Below, in pieces: positions 6,391 to 15,654 of a DNA stretch of 42,271 nucleotides. Origin of the DNA: Bacillota bacterium (GTDB taxonomy: Bacteria; Bacillota_I; Bacilli_A; Erysipelotrichales; Erysipelotrichaceae); the NCBI GenBank assembly GCA_023388535.1, contig JAEWFZ010000022.1:1-42271 (forward strand), in the 5' to 3' direction. Position 1 is the first letter of the stretch, and each line of letters opens with the position of its first letter. The translations under genes were made by a program, and so were the position numbers. The notes under the pieces were generated by a model, which saw only the letters and a list, made by a program, of their open reading frames with translations, ran no database searches and was not told where the DNA came from.

Positions 6391-7680
6391 CTACTTTCTT
6401 AAAGCTAAGACGCGTTTTGCACGACGTACGGCTTCAGTTACTTCAATCTTGGAAGGACATACATAGCTGCACATGCCACATTCGATGCATGAATTAGCAT
6501 CGAGTTTGATCAAACGATCAACATCTTTGGCTTGTTCAGCGTCCATAATCATTACCGGTAGAATGCCTGCCGGACAGTGATCATTACAAGTTCCACAACG
6601 TAAGCATGGAATTGCGTTGTATTCTCTATATTCATGGATGGTTAACGCGTTAGTGGTAGCATTTATTACCGTATCGGCCGATAATAAAGTTCTTCCCATC
6701 ATCGGACCACCAGCTTGTAAGGTGATTTCTTCACTCGTTACCCCACCACAAGCGGCGATAACATCGCTCATCTTGGTTCCGATGGTAGCTAATACGTTAG
6801 CTGGGTTTTTAACACCATCTCCGGAAACGGTAACTAGTTTTTCTGTAATTGGGAATCCATACTTAAAAGCTCTAGACACAGCGATTGCTGTGGTCGAGTT
6901 ATTTACAATACAACCAACTTCAATAGGTAGTTGTTTGTATTCTTTATTGGTCAACTGACGAACTAAGGTTCTTTCCCAACCCATTGGATAGACATTAGGT
7001 ACGCCAACTACTTCTATATCCGAATATGGATGAAAAGCTTCTTTTAATTTAGCAATTAAAGCTTTCTTATCGTCCTTAATGGCTACCTTAACTTTGGAAA
7101 CATTGCCTGCTTTTTGTAAGGCTAACGTTCCATAAACGATATCCTCAAGATATTCTTTGGCGTTACGATAATCGCAAGTCAAATATGGCTCACATTCTAC
7201 CGCGTTAATAATCAAATAATCGGCTTGTTTTACATTGCTATATTTAGCAAACGTTGGGAAACCAGCTCCCCCACATCCAACAATTCCTAATTGTTTGATA
7301 TGTTCAACAATCTCATCTTTACTAGCATTACTTATATCTAGGGTTTCATATACTTCATGCTGGTCTTGATGATCATTTTCGATTACGACATGTTTTACTT
7401 TTTTAGGTCCCCATGTATACGGTAAATCCACTAATTCTAGTACTTTTCCAGATACCGAAGAAAATATCGGTACATAGAAATGGTCATTACGAGCGGCTAA
7501 TTTGGTACCAATTTTTACCTCATCGCCGGGTTGTACTAGAACATCAACCGCATCTTTACCAAAAGCTACGAGTGGGATGTACACTTTTTCAGGGGTATTT
7601 AGTCTAACAATCGCATTAGAATCTGTGAGCGCTTTATGTCCTGGGATATGTTTGCGCATAGGTCCTAATAAAAATGACAT
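6391..7680 (-). CDS. rnfC: Electron transport complex subunit RnfC
   Basis: RnfC is the peripheral NADH-binding subunit holding FMN and two 4Fe-4S clusters. The frame is open upstream to 7719, but the ATG at 7680 has a near-perfect AGGAGG site and gives the family-typical start (429 residues). Visible motifs are GCGGAGFPT at 136-143 for FMN/NADH binding, AVECEPYL at about 160, and two clusters at C359-C362-C365-C369 and C398-C401-C404-C408. It is the first gene of the operon, as in other rnfCDGEAB clusters. The RnfC N-terminus looks normal in length. Confidence 0.95.
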   Translation of the reverse strand: MSFLLGPMRKHIPGHKALTDSNAIVRLNTPEKVYIPLVAFGKDAVDVLVQPGDEVKIGTKLAARNDHFYVPIFSSVSGKVLELVDLPYTWGPKKVKHVVIENDHQDQHEVYETLDISNASKDEIVEHIKQLGIVGCGGAGFPTFAKYSNVKQADYLIINAVECEPYLTCDYRNAKEYLEDIVYGTLALQKAGNVSKVKVAIKDDKKALIAKLKEAFHPYSDIEVVGVPNVYPMGWERTLVRQLTNKEYKQLPIEVGCIVNNSTTAIAVSRAFKYGFPITEKLVTVSGDGVKNPANVLATIGTKMSDVIAACGGVTSEEITLQAGGPMMGRTLLSADTVINATTNALTIHEYREYNAIPCLRCGTCNDHCPAGILPVMIMDAEQAKDVDRLIKLDANSCIECGMCSYVCPSKIEVTEAVRRAKRVLALRK

Positions 7681-7700
7681 GACTCTCCTCCTCTTTCTAT

Positions 7701-7720
7701 TTTGAACTTTTCCATTCAAA
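7701..7720 (-). promoter_or_regulatory. Small inverted repeat in the rnf leader
   Basis: TTTGAA and TTCAAA form a 6-bp inverted repeat with an 8-base spacer in the predicted 43-base rnfC leader, upstream of the ribosome site. It could be a weak RNA hairpin or a DNA-binding site. The evidence is only the symmetry. Confidence 0.3.
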
Positions 7721-7729
7721 TACTAATTT

Positions 7730-7738
7730 ATTATACCA
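7730..7738 (-). promoter_or_regulatory. Extended -10 promoter of the rnf operon
   Basis: On the minus strand TGGTATAAT gives a consensus extended -10 (TATAAT at 7735-7730). The predicted start is near 7723. No convincing -35 is present, as usual for TGn promoters. It lies back to back with the apbE promoter. Confidence 0.7.
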
Positions 7739-7813
7739 CGCTAACATTTGTTTTGAAGTATGTCTTTTATTATAGTTTGCCAAATTCTTTTCTAATTATT
7801 GACGATAGTTCTG

Positions 7814-7822
7814 TGCTATAAT
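7814..7822 (+). promoter_or_regulatory. Extended -10 promoter of apbE
   Basis: TGCTATAAT is a consensus extended -10 with TATAAT at 7817-7822. The predicted transcript start is near 7829, leaving a leader of only about 10 bases (GGTGAATAAA) before ATG 7839, or none if GTG 7830 is used. Confidence 0.7.
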
Positions 7823-7838
7823 CTCAACGGTGAATAAA

Positions 7839-8969
7839 ATGAAAAAAATGTTATTACTCCTATTAGTCTTATTAATGGGCTGTCAGACAAACAAAGTAGA
7901 ATATAAGCGATATTTAAGAGGAACCGTCAACGCAGGGTTCGATACTTATGTGGAAATGCTCGCTTATACTGAATCGGAAGAAGAGTTCAACAAACACTTC
8001 CAATCTATGGAAGAACAACTGTTTGCTTACAATCAAATCTTCGATAACTATAAAACCTACGACAATCAACTTAGTTTGATGGAAGTTAATAAAAAAGCCG
8101 GTCAAGGTCCCATTAAGGTATCTTCCGACTTAATCAAAGTATTAAGTTTCTCTAAGGCGATGTATGATCAAGGCTATACTAAGTTTAATCCTACTATGGG
8201 GGCAGTTTTGAAAATATGGCATGATTACCGAACCGATGGTATTTTAGCCAATCAAAATGGACAACCTGGAAAAACCCCAAGTCTTCAAGAACTAAAACAA
8301 GCTGACCAATGTACGGGCTGGGATAAACTAATTATTGATGAAGATAATTCGACGATAGAAATTACCGATGCTTGTACTCAAATTGATTTAGGAGGGATTG
8401 CTAAGGGTTATGCGGCCGAGCAAGTCGCCCTTAATTTAGAGCAAGCTGGCCTCAAGTATGGGATTCTTAATCCCGGCGGTAATATCCGTACGATTAATAC
8501 CCGAGCCGATGGTAATCCTTGGAATATTGCTGTTCAAAAACCAACTTTACTTAAGGACGATGGTAATATCGATGTAATTTCATTTAAGGAATCAATGGCC
8601 ATGGTAACCTCTGGCGATTATCAACGGGCTTATGAGAACGAAGAAGGTCTTCGTATCCATCACTTGATCGATCCAGATAGCTTGATGCCACCCCATTATT
8701 TCCGTTCCGTAACCATCATGACGAAAAGTTCAACCGTAGCTGATTTTTTCTCGACGGTGCTCTATTTAACTAATTATGAAGATGGAAAGAAATTGATTGA
8801 AAGATACAATCAACAAAATCCACAAGCACCGCTTTATGCGCTCTGGGTCATCGATGGTGAAAGCAGTACGGAAAGTTCTGATTTCTTTGAAGTCGATGAA
8901 AAACCATTCAAGGTTGCTATTACCGATAACTTAAAGAAACATTCCAAACAATATCAAAAACATCACTAA
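7839..8969 (+). CDS. apbE: FAD:protein FMN transferase ApbE, lipoprotein
   Basis: ApbE splits FAD and attaches FMN to threonine in proteins such as RnfG and RnfD outside the membrane. The protein has a lipoprotein signal ending in LMGC, so it is anchored on the outer face. Family motifs are present: FNPTMGAVLKIW, IDLGGIAKGYAAE, GILNPGGNIR, HLIDPDS and STVADFFSTVLY. The start ATG 7839 gives a classic MKK signal peptide of 376 residues; GTG 7830 is the alternative. It faces away from the rnf operon, whose subunits carry four or five candidate target sites. Confidence 0.93.
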   Translation: MKKMLLLLLVLLMGCQTNKVEYKRYLRGTVNAGFDTYVEMLAYTESEEEFNKHFQSMEEQLFAYNQIFDNYKTYDNQLSLMEVNKKAGQGPIKVSSDLIKVLSFSKAMYDQGYTKFNPTMGAVLKIWHDYRTDGILANQNGQPGKTPSLQELKQADQCTGWDKLIIDEDNSTIEITDACTQIDLGGIAKGYAAEQVALNLEQAGLKYGILNPGGNIRTINTRADGNPWNIAVQKPTLLKDDGNIDVISFKESMAMVTSGDYQRAYENEEGLRIHHLIDPDSLMPPHYFRSVTIMTKSSTVADFFSTVLYLTNYEDGKKLIERYNQQNPQAPLYALWVIDGESSTESSDFFEVDEKPFKVAITDNLKKHSKQYQKHH

Positions 8970-8995
8970 AAAACTCCATCGAAATGGAGTTTTTG
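8968..8995. terminator. Bidirectional terminator between apbE and pgi
   Basis: ACTCCAT (8973-8979) pairs with ATGGAGT (8984-8990) around a CGAA loop, flanked by A and T runs on both sides. It serves apbE on the plus strand and pgi on the minus strand, whose stop codons are on either side. Confidence 0.9.
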
Positions 8996-8998
8996 TTT

Positions 8999-10273
8999 CT
9001 ATTCTTTTCCTAAAAGTCTAAACATATTTTTCTTATAGACTTCAACACCCGGTTGATTAAATGGATTAATATCCAACATATAGGCCGAACTGGCTAAAGT
9101 AATATAGAAGAAATGAACCATATAGCCAAAGCTATAAGCGCTGTTATCTTCAATTTCAACGATAAGATTTGGTACTTTGCCTTCAATCACATGAGCTTCT
9201 AAAGTCCCTTGTTGAGCTTGGTGGTTAACCCAGTGTAGCGATTTTCCAGCTAAGTAGTTCATCTCATCTTCGTTAAGATCATCGCTTGGAAACTCGGTGT
9301 CTGCTAGTGGATTTTTAACCGATAAAAGCGTTTCAAAGAGACATTTTGTTCCTTCTTGAACAAACTGACCAATGCTGTGTAAGTCGGTTGAATTAACCAT
9401 ACCATGAGGTAATAACCCTTTTCCTTCTTTACCTTCCGATTCTCCATAGAGTTGTTTTAACCATTCGATAAACGCCAGCATATGTGGTTCATAAGTAACA
9501 AACATTTCCACGTTTTTTCCAGATTCTTCTAAAACCCGTCTCATTACCGCTAATTGGTAAGCAGGATTTGTTAATACATCCTCGTTATTTAAATCTTGGT
9601 ATGCTTGTTTGGCTCCGGCCATCACTTGATCAATATCGATGCCTGCTGCTGCCATCGGTAATAAGCCCACCGCGGTTAACACCGAATAGCGACCACCAAT
9701 ATCGGCTGGAATAACAAAGCTTTCGTAACCATATTTATTTACTAATGGACGCAGTAAGCCCCCTTCTTTATCGGTAGTTACATAGATTCTAGCGATCGCT
9801 TCTTGCTTGCCATATTTCTTTTCAAGTAATTGACGGATCATGCGGAAAGCTAAAGCCGTCTCGGTAGTTCTACCTGATTTCGAAATGACATTACAAGCGA
9901 TTTCTTTATCTTTTACATATTCCAAGACTCTTATCAATTGCGTCGATGAAAAGGTATTACCCACATAAATAATTTCAAGACTATCGTCATAGTAAGGCCC
10001 TTTAATCATATCGATTGAAGCTTTAGCGCCAAGGTAGGAACCACCGATGCCACAAACCAATAACACTTCGGCTTGTTGACGAATCTTTTCAGCGGCTTTC
10101 TTGATGCGTTCAAATTCTTCAACATCATAATGAATTGGCCAATCTATCCAACCTAAATAATCATTGCCTTTACCGGTTTTGTCATGAATCATCTGATGGA
10201 TGGCTTTCATTCGTTCTTGATAGAACTTGAAATCTACTTCTTGTAAACTATGTTTTAAATCAATCGTTATCAT
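8999..10273 (-). CDS. pgi: Glucose-6-phosphate isomerase
   Basis: Pgi interconverts glucose 6-phosphate and fructose 6-phosphate in glycolysis. The 424 residues fit the short bacterial form. Both family signatures are visible: GRYSVLTAVGLLPMAAAG near residue 190 and the C-terminal NPFNQPGVEVYKK. GIGGSYLGAKA near residue 75 and SKSGRTTET near residue 132 form the sugar phosphate site. The gene overlaps the 3' end of the S1-domain gene by 14 bases, so the two are cotranscribed. Confidence 0.95.
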   Translation of the reverse strand: MITIDLKHSLQEVDFKFYQERMKAIHQMIHDKTGKGNDYLGWIDWPIHYDVEEFERIKKAAEKIRQQAEVLLVCGIGGSYLGAKASIDMIKGPYYDDSLEIIYVGNTFSSTQLIRVLEYVKDKEIACNVISKSGRTTETALAFRMIRQLLEKKYGKQEAIARIYVTTDKEGGLLRPLVNKYGYESFVIPADIGGRYSVLTAVGLLPMAAAGIDIDQVMAGAKQAYQDLNNEDVLTNPAYQLAVMRRVLEESGKNVEMFVTYEPHMLAFIEWLKQLYGESEGKEGKGLLPHGMVNSTDLHSIGQFVQEGTKCLFETLLSVKNPLADTEFPSDDLNEDEMNYLAGKSLHWVNHQAQQGTLEAHVIEGKVPNLIVEIEDNSAYSFGYMVHFFYITLASSAYMLDINPFNQPGVEVYKKNMFRLLGKE

Positions 10274-10643
10274 CTAGTTGCTCCTTTATCCATAGTGGTA
10301 ACTGATTTTCTAAGGACTTAAATCCTATGTTATTATCTGGTAAAAGTTGGCTGCGATTAAGATTTCTCAGATAACGTCGTTGTTTTCGATTCCTCTGATA
10401 CGGTCCAACTTGTTTGTAGGATAGCCTTAAATGTCTGCGTTGACTATCAAATTGTAAGATTCTAAAATCATAGAATTGACCAACCTGTAAAAAGTCTTCA
10501 ATACGATTAACAAAGCCACGATGGATTTCCGAAATATGCACCAAACCCGATGTTTTGTCATCGACATGAATAAACGCACCATAGGGCATAATATAGGTGA
10601 CAATCCCTTCTACAATATCGCCAACTCGATAATTCTGTGTCAT
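10260..10643 (-). CDS. cvfD: S1 RNA-binding domain protein, CvfD/YugI-like general stress protein
   Basis: A single S1 domain fills residues about 5-75 (GDIVEGIVTYIMPYGAF, then GLVHISEI). A basic tail rich in Arg and Gln follows, about 127 residues in all. This is the layout of the Gram-positive general stress protein 13/CvfD family, which acts as an RNA-binding post-transcriptional regulator and ribosome-associated factor. It starts at 10643 behind AAAGGTAG. The conserved position next to pgi suggests a link between translation control and central metabolism (inference). Confidence 0.85.
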   Translation of the reverse strand: MTQNYRVGDIVEGIVTYIMPYGAFIHVDDKTSGLVHISEIHRGFVNRIEDFLQVGQFYDFRILQFDSQRRHLRLSYKQVGPYQRNRKQRRYLRNLNRSQLLPDNNIGFKSLENQLPLWIKEQLDDND

Positions 10644-10719
10644 ACAATCTACCTTTCATAGTTATTATACCTTAAACTTTATAAGCATGAAGTCAATTTT
10701 CATACTTTTCTTAGCATTA

Positions 10720-10728
10720 TGTTAAAAT
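10720..10728 (+). promoter_or_regulatory. Extended -10 promoter of nfu
   Basis: TGTTAAAAT reads as a TGn extended -10 with TAAAAT at 10723-10728, giving a start near 10735 and a short leader that contains the AGAGGTGA ribosome site. Confidence 0.5.
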
Positions 10729-10748
10729 TACTTTAGAGGTGAGTAAAA

Positions 10749-10985
10749 ATGACATTAGAAGAGAAAATTGTTTATACCCTAAACAAAATTCGACCATATA
10801 TACAGGGCGACGGCGGCGATGTAGCTTTCGATCGCATCGAACCAGATGGCGTGGTCTACGTTAGACTTCTCGGAGCGTGCATCGGTTGTGCCCTATCGGA
10901 AGTAACGGTTAAACAAGGAATCGAAGCCATCTTGATGGATGAAATTCCAGAGGTAACGGAAGTCCGAGTGGCTGAAGGATTCTAA
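10749..10985 (+). CDS. nfu: NifU C-terminal (Nfu) domain Fe-S carrier
   Basis: This 78-residue stand-alone Nfu domain has the CxxC motif in GACIGCALS near residues 46-54, which holds a 4Fe-4S cluster at a dimer interface. It carries clusters from the SUF machine to target enzymes. The start has a strong AGAGGTGA site. The SUF operon lies about 15 kb away at 26161-30906, and abundant Fe-S clients (NifJ, Rnf, QueH, YtqA) are encoded nearby. Confidence 0.92.
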   Translation: MTLEEKIVYTLNKIRPYIQGDGGDVAFDRIEPDGVVYVRLLGACIGCALSEVTVKQGIEAILMDEIPEVTEVRVAEGF

Positions 10986-11013
10986 AAGCGGTTCCTTAGG
11001 AACCGCTTTTTTA
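10984..11013. terminator. Terminator after nfu, shared with the convergent operon
   Basis: AGCGGTTCC (10987-10995) and GGAACCGCT (10999-11007) form a perfect 9-bp stem with a 3-base loop, followed by six T on the plus strand. On the minus strand the hairpin overlaps the end of the lipoprotein gene and is followed by TTTT, so it probably works both ways. Confidence 0.92.
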
Positions 11014-11517
11014 ATTTAGATAGCCGGTCTTAGCGAAGAAAGCCTCCAAATCCGCCACCGGAATAGCCGTCACTGGATCTGAAGTCATCGGCGTCCAAGA
11101 AATGGTTTCAGCAATTTCACCATCTTTAATCCAATGAAGCGTCGGAGAATAGGCCACTTGATACTTAGCCTTCATATCCTTGCGTTTCTCATGATCACGC
11201 AATCCTTCAGGATTTTCAATATCCAAGTCGATTACATAGAAATGTTTAACCAATTCTGGATTCTTACTTAGTAATTCCACTAAATAGTTTTTCTGGAAAT
11301 TACGAGAATCGCCACAACCTTCCACCCAAGAAAAATAATAAATACCATCTTTCTTTTCGGCTAAGGCTTTTTCATAGTCCTCAAAGGTTAAATTTGGATA
11401 TTGAGTTTTATCAAAAACAACGCTATCACCCGTTTCCTTAGGAACCGTCTCAACCGCTGGCTTTGTGGTACATCCTACAAGAAGTAGAACCGCAAGCAAT
11501 ACTAATAGTTTCTTCAT
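11011..11517 (-). CDS. Thioredoxin-fold lipoprotein with a single active-site cysteine
   Basis: The 168-residue protein starts with a lipoprotein signal (LLLVGC), so the mature chain is anchored outside the membrane from about residue 16. A thioredoxin-like pattern follows: a beta strand YYFSW, then EGCGDSRNF in the place of the CxxC motif, so only one cysteine (CGDS) remains, and a YSPTL segment that fits the cis-proline loop. Specific function is unknown; it could be a monothiol redox or binding protein. It is the last gene of the seven-gene operon and overlaps the upstream gene by 4 bases. Confidence 0.75.
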   Translation of the reverse strand: MKKLLVLLAVLLLVGCTTKPAVETVPKETGDSVVFDKTQYPNLTFEDYEKALAEKKDGIYYFSWVEGCGDSRNFQKNYLVELLSKNPELVKHFYVIDLDIENPEGLRDHEKRKDMKAKYQVAYSPTLHWIKDGEIAETISWTPMTSDPVTAIPVADLEAFFAKTGYLN

Positions 11518-12638
11518 ACGTCAACCTCCCTTAATCGCATTGAAGATAGTCGATAGTTAACCCATCGCTTTAGATAATAATAAATTACGCCAAATAATGG
11601 CAAAGAAATAATCATCCCTAAAAACCCAAACAAATGACCGAACAAAAGCACCGCAAACGAAATCCCTAATGGCGGAATGCCTAACGAATCCCCATGGATA
11701 ATAGGGTTTAAAACATTGGCATCGATTTGTTGAACAACCAAAGTAATGATTAAAAACTGAGCCGCCATCGATGGATTAATCGTCAGTAATATTAGAGTCG
11801 AAGGAATCGCTCCAATAAAAGGACCAAAAAACGGAATCATATTCGTTAACAGATTCAATACCGATAATAACAATGGATACTCAATACTCAAAAGACGCAT
11901 ACCAATGTAAAAGAGAATCCCAACAATGACCGAATCAAAAAATTGAGCGCTAAAATAACGTCTAGACATCCTTGAAAGTAAAGCAAAGAAACTAGAAACC
12001 GCCTCACTTCTTTGATCTCCGATAAAATAAGTCATGATACTTTTCGTCGTCCGATTCAAATAATGGCGATCTTTTAGGAAAATCATTACCGAAATAGTTA
12101 CGATTAACGTCTGCCAAAAAGCTTGTGCCAACAAAGTTGTAAAACTAATGACACTCATATTAATCCAACTAATGATTTGATTACTATTAGTAACCAAATA
12201 GTTGATGGTCGATTGAACCATACCGGCCACTTGAGCGCGGGTAATTTCATCAAACTCTTCTAAAATCCAAGCTTCTAAATTAGCGATACCTTGTGGCAAG
12301 GAACTACTTAATTGTTGGAAGGAAGCGATCAATTGAGGCACAATCATCATTCCAATCGCAAAAATAATTAATCCTAAGAAAACCAAAGTAACCAATAAAC
12401 TTAGACCATCAATTATTACGGTATTCAAATTTAGTTTAGTTAGATTTTTACGAATGAACTGATAGATTGGTAATACTAAAAAAGCAATGGCAAACCCGAT
12501 GAACAAAGGACTGACCAGTTTGAAAAACTGCAAGCTAAAACTGTAATAAATCTGCCAGTTAAAGGTCAGTACATAAATAAGTATCAAAGGTAAAGCGATC
12601 GCTAAAATCGTTCTTAATCGTAGTCTATGCATGATCAT
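11514..12638 (-). CDS. AI-2E family membrane protein (copy 1)
   Basis: This 374-residue protein fits the AI-2E/PerM-type family: paired N-terminal helices, a long amphipathic middle part (residues about 105-150), and a conserved C-terminal half with NLLTNMIPFFGPFIGAIP and a closing PLFGVIYYYLK. Family members have been described as autoinducer exporters, Na+/H+ antiporters or permeases, so the substrate cannot be assigned. It overlaps a second, divergent paralogue upstream by 14 bases and the lipoprotein gene downstream by 4. Confidence 0.85.
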   Translation of the reverse strand: MIMHRLRLRTILAIALPLILIYVLTFNWQIYYSFSLQFFKLVSPLFIGFAIAFLVLPIYQFIRKNLTKLNLNTVIIDGLSLLVTLVFLGLIIFAIGMMIVPQLIASFQQLSSSLPQGIANLEAWILEEFDEITRAQVAGMVQSTINYLVTNSNQIISWINMSVISFTTLLAQAFWQTLIVTISVMIFLKDRHYLNRTTKSIMTYFIGDQRSEAVSSFFALLSRMSRRYFSAQFFDSVIVGILFYIGMRLLSIEYPLLLSVLNLLTNMIPFFGPFIGAIPSTLILLTINPSMAAQFLIITLVVQQIDANVLNPIIHGDSLGIPPLGISFAVLLFGHLFGFLGMIISLPLFGVIYYYLKRWVNYRLSSMRLREVDV

Positions 12639-13737
12639 CCACCTTATTTTGTTCTAGCTTGTAAAACGTAGAACCAAGCTGATAAATCAAAGAAACCAGC
12701 GGCAAGGCAAAGAGGATGCCAAATAAACCAAAGTAACGACCGATAACAACAATTACTAAAACGACCCAAAACGTCTTTAAATGGAAGTTGTTTCTTTGTA
12801 CATATGGTTGAATTGTAAAATTATCAATCAATACATAAATCACAGCCGTGATCAGCAACATCCACATCCCCCAGACATTTACAAAATACAAATAGCCAGC
12901 CAAAGGAATCAGACCTATCCATAACCCCAAAACTGGAATTAAATTGGCGATCGCTAGTGCTATCGAAAATAACAGGGCATATTCAATCTTAAAGATATCC
13001 AAAATTAAGAATGTCATGACAAATAACAAGCCACTTGAGGCTAAACGTGAATACATAAAATCACGATAAACAATACCACTTAAATGACTAATACCAAAAA
13101 TACGTTGAGCCAGTCTTTGGCCAAAGATAGCTATGGTCAGTTTCTTAAAACCACGGCGATAAAACTCCATATCTAATAAGAAGTAAACCGCAACAATCAG
13201 GGTCATAAATGCGGTAAATAAGCCACCCGTAATTGAAAATGCCGAGTTGATAATATTAGGAATTTGTAAACTTAGAGCATTACTAATGAAACTACTAAAA
13301 GATCTTAGTAATTCTTGTAAACTAGCCATTAATTGTTCGGGTAAATGCCATTGTCTAATCGTGTTAGAGATATTTTCAAATACCTGAGGTAGCTGGGTCG
13401 CTAAAGTAAGCGAGGAGTTAAATAAACGAGGAACGGTCACCACCATAACGATTGTAATACTAAGAATCAGTACTAAAAAGACACTCAAAGTGGCTAATAA
13501 CCGTTTTAATTTAAAATTAGCAAAGAGTTTTTCTTCAGCCCAGAAAACCACATCTCTTAATAAAAAGCTTAAGAAATAACCAAAAATAAAAGGTTCAATA
13601 ACTTTATATAGGGCTTTTGTCCAACTTAGTACGGTTTGAAAATTAAGTAAAACAACATAAAAAAGAATGATAATGGTGCCTGCCGTTATCCATTTTTTAA
13701 TTAAGTTTTTTTCTTCGTTACTAAACTTAGGAATCAT
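12625..13737 (-). CDS. AI-2E family membrane protein (copy 2)
   Basis: A 370-residue paralogue of the next gene, with the same organisation: about eight helices, a long amphipathic segment at residues about 105-150, and the family block ANLIPVLGLWIGLIPL in the C-terminal half. Tandem copies of this family are common in Firmicutes and might form a heteromer (inference). It overlaps the methyltransferase gene by 4 bases. The substrate is unknown. Confidence 0.85.
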   Translation of the reverse strand: MIPKFSNEEKNLIKKWITAGTIIILFYVVLLNFQTVLSWTKALYKVIEPFIFGYFLSFLLRDVVFWAEEKLFANFKLKRLLATLSVFLVLILSITIVMVVTVPRLFNSSLTLATQLPQVFENISNTIRQWHLPEQLMASLQELLRSFSSFISNALSLQIPNIINSAFSITGGLFTAFMTLIVAVYFLLDMEFYRRGFKKLTIAIFGQRLAQRIFGISHLSGIVYRDFMYSRLASSGLLFVMTFLILDIFKIEYALLFSIALAIANLIPVLGLWIGLIPLAGYLYFVNVWGMWMLLITAVIYVLIDNFTIQPYVQRNNFHLKTFWVVLVIVVIGRYFGLFGILFALPLVSLIYQLGSTFYKLEQNKVDDHA

Positions 13738-14457
13738 ACCCTATCACCTAGTTGTCTCCCCTTCTCAAACGCTAAGACAGCTGTGGCACTGACAGCATTT
13801 AAAGCAATGCGTGCCTCTTTATTGTCATATACAATATTACACCAGATATCCGCCAAATCTAAAACAAGTTTTGAAAGACCGCGTTTCTCCCCACCGATAC
13901 ATAAAATATGAGGTTGGCTAAAATCAATCTCATAATAAGGTCGACTTTTCTCACCGCGATGACTGACAATCAGTATTTGGCCACTGGCTTTTAGTTGATC
14001 TAACTGTTTTTCAAGATCGCTTAATCCATACCATTTTAATTTTTCCAAGCTTCCGGCTGAAGACTTAAGCAAAACTGAATCGAGATGATGGTAATCACGC
14101 CACGGCGTTAAAATCCCATCATAACCCGCACAATATAAGGTGCGAACGATCGCCCCTAAATTATATGGATCTTCCACCCCTTCAATAAATGCATAAAATC
14201 CAGGGTTTTCTGGGATTGAACTTAGCATCGGCAAGACCTCGGATTCAATTAGTAAACCGCCATGAGTAGTCGAATTAGCAAGGGCATCCAGTTCTGGCCG
14301 CTTTAAGACGATAATTTCGATATTACGCTGATGAGCCAAGGCTCGACAGTAATTAATCGATTTAGAAAATCTATCCTTTTGAAGATACAAGGTAGTACTT
14401 TTTCGTAAGGGATTTTCCAAAATGGCTTTGACCGATAAAAATCCTTCGTAAATCACA
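13734..14457 (-). CDS. TrmH/SpoU family RNA 2'-O-methyltransferase
   Basis: The protein has the three SPOUT motifs: VEDPYNLGAIVRTLYCAG, CIGGEKRGLSKLVLDLAD and ALNAVSATAVLAFE at the C-terminus, where the AdoMet-binding knot forms. It methylates ribose 2'-OH in tRNA or rRNA; the target is unknown. The frame is open up to 14558, but that would overlap the U32 gene by 101 bases. The GTG at 14457, immediately after the U32 stop (TAA GTG in effect), gives the usual N-terminus (MIYEG) and about 240 residues, the normal length. I prefer that start. Confidence 0.85.
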
Positions 14458-15654
14458 TTAATACCTACGAATAAAGTCCATCGGTAAGACTTTATGATTG
14501 AGCTGAATTTGAATATGTTCCATCGGTCTAAAACTTCTCGTAACCGCTTCGCCCTCACTATTTAACATCGTTTCAACGACAAAGCTAATCGGTTGACGAC
14601 GCGGACCAAAGCTTTCGAGTCGATCATTGACTTCAACCGCATTCCTTAACTCTATGGTCGTCATTAAGGTTTCGGGATCTTGAGTAATAACTCGACCGAT
14701 ATAGTTTTGGGTAACGGTTTCTGCTTGGGTTAAATAGAGCTGTCCTTCCGCTTCAGGAATTTTTTCTAAAAATCCGGTAAAGGTTTCACGATTCGCCGCA
14801 TTGGTTAATTCTTTAACGCCTTGAGCGATGACTTCTTCTGGATTTTTACCAGCATATAAATCATCAATCGCCCGACGATAAGCCCCGACTACGGTAGCAA
14901 TATAGTATTCCGTTTTCATGCGGCCTTCAATCTTAAGACTGGCCACCCCCGTGTTAATTAATTGATCTAAAACCGGCATCGCCGATAAATCTTTCGAACC
15001 CATGGTAAATAAATACTGGTTATCCGAAATTTCTTGATCGCCATCGAAAATATGATACTGCCAACGACACGATTGCGCACAACCACCACGGTTGGCATCT
15101 CTTAAAGTCATGTAGTTTGATAATGTACAATGACCGCTGAAATTAGTACACATGCCACCATGAGCAAAGACTTCTACTTCCAAATCGGTATTTTTATTTA
15201 ATAACTCGATTTGTTGCAGGGTGGCTTCTCGGGCTAAGACAATGCGGGTCGCATGGTTGTCTTTATAAATTTCTGCGGCATAGGAGTTTGATATTGAATT
15301 TTGGGTACTGATGTGAACTTCCATTAAAGGGGCTACCCGATGGGCGCGTTGAGCGATAAATAAGGACGAACAAATAATGGCATCTACACCCGATTGTTCA
15401 AGAGCAATTAAATACTCATCCAAACCTGGTAAATCTTCTTCGTGCATAATCATATTTACCGTAACGTAGACTTTAGATCCATATTCATGAGCAAATAAAA
15501 CCGCTTTTTTTATTTCATTAAGATCAAAGTTAGAAGCGCGCGAACGCAAGGAAAAGATTTTACCACCAATAAACACCGCGTCCGCACCATAGCGAACGGC
15601 TGTTTTTAATCGATTCAAATCCCCTGCCGGGGCTAATAGTTCTATTTTCTTCAT
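14458..15654 (-). CDS. U32 family protein, probable tRNA hydroxylation factor TrhP
   Basis: The 398-residue protein has the U32 signature: VEVFAHGGMC, a following CTLSNY, then GGCAQSCRW, giving four conserved cysteines at residues about 165-195 that can hold an Fe-S cluster. Family members are annotated as peptidases, but TrhP/RlhA proteins are known to act with prephenate in 5-hydroxylation of tRNA U34 or rRNA. The pairing with a shorter U32-like gene upstream resembles Bacillus yrrN-yrrO, so the tRNA role is favoured (inference). Ribosome site AAAGGTGG; 4-base overlap with the upstream gene. Confidence 0.85.
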   Translation of the reverse strand: MKKIELLAPAGDLNRLKTAVRYGADAVFIGGKIFSLRSRASNFDLNEIKKAVLFAHEYGSKVYVTVNMIMHEEDLPGLDEYLIALEQSGVDAIICSSLFIAQRAHRVAPLMEVHISTQNSISNSYAAEIYKDNHATRIVLAREATLQQIELLNKNTDLEVEVFAHGGMCTNFSGHCTLSNYMTLRDANRGGCAQSCRWQYHIFDGDQEISDNQYLFTMGSKDLSAMPVLDQLINTGVASLKIEGRMKTEYYIATVVGAYRRAIDDLYAGKNPEEVIAQGVKELTNAANRETFTGFLEKIPEAEGQLYLTQAETVTQNYIGRVITQDPETLMTTIELRNAVEVNDRLESFGPRRQPISFVVETMLNSEGEAVTRSFRPMEHIQIQLNHKVLPMDFIRRY

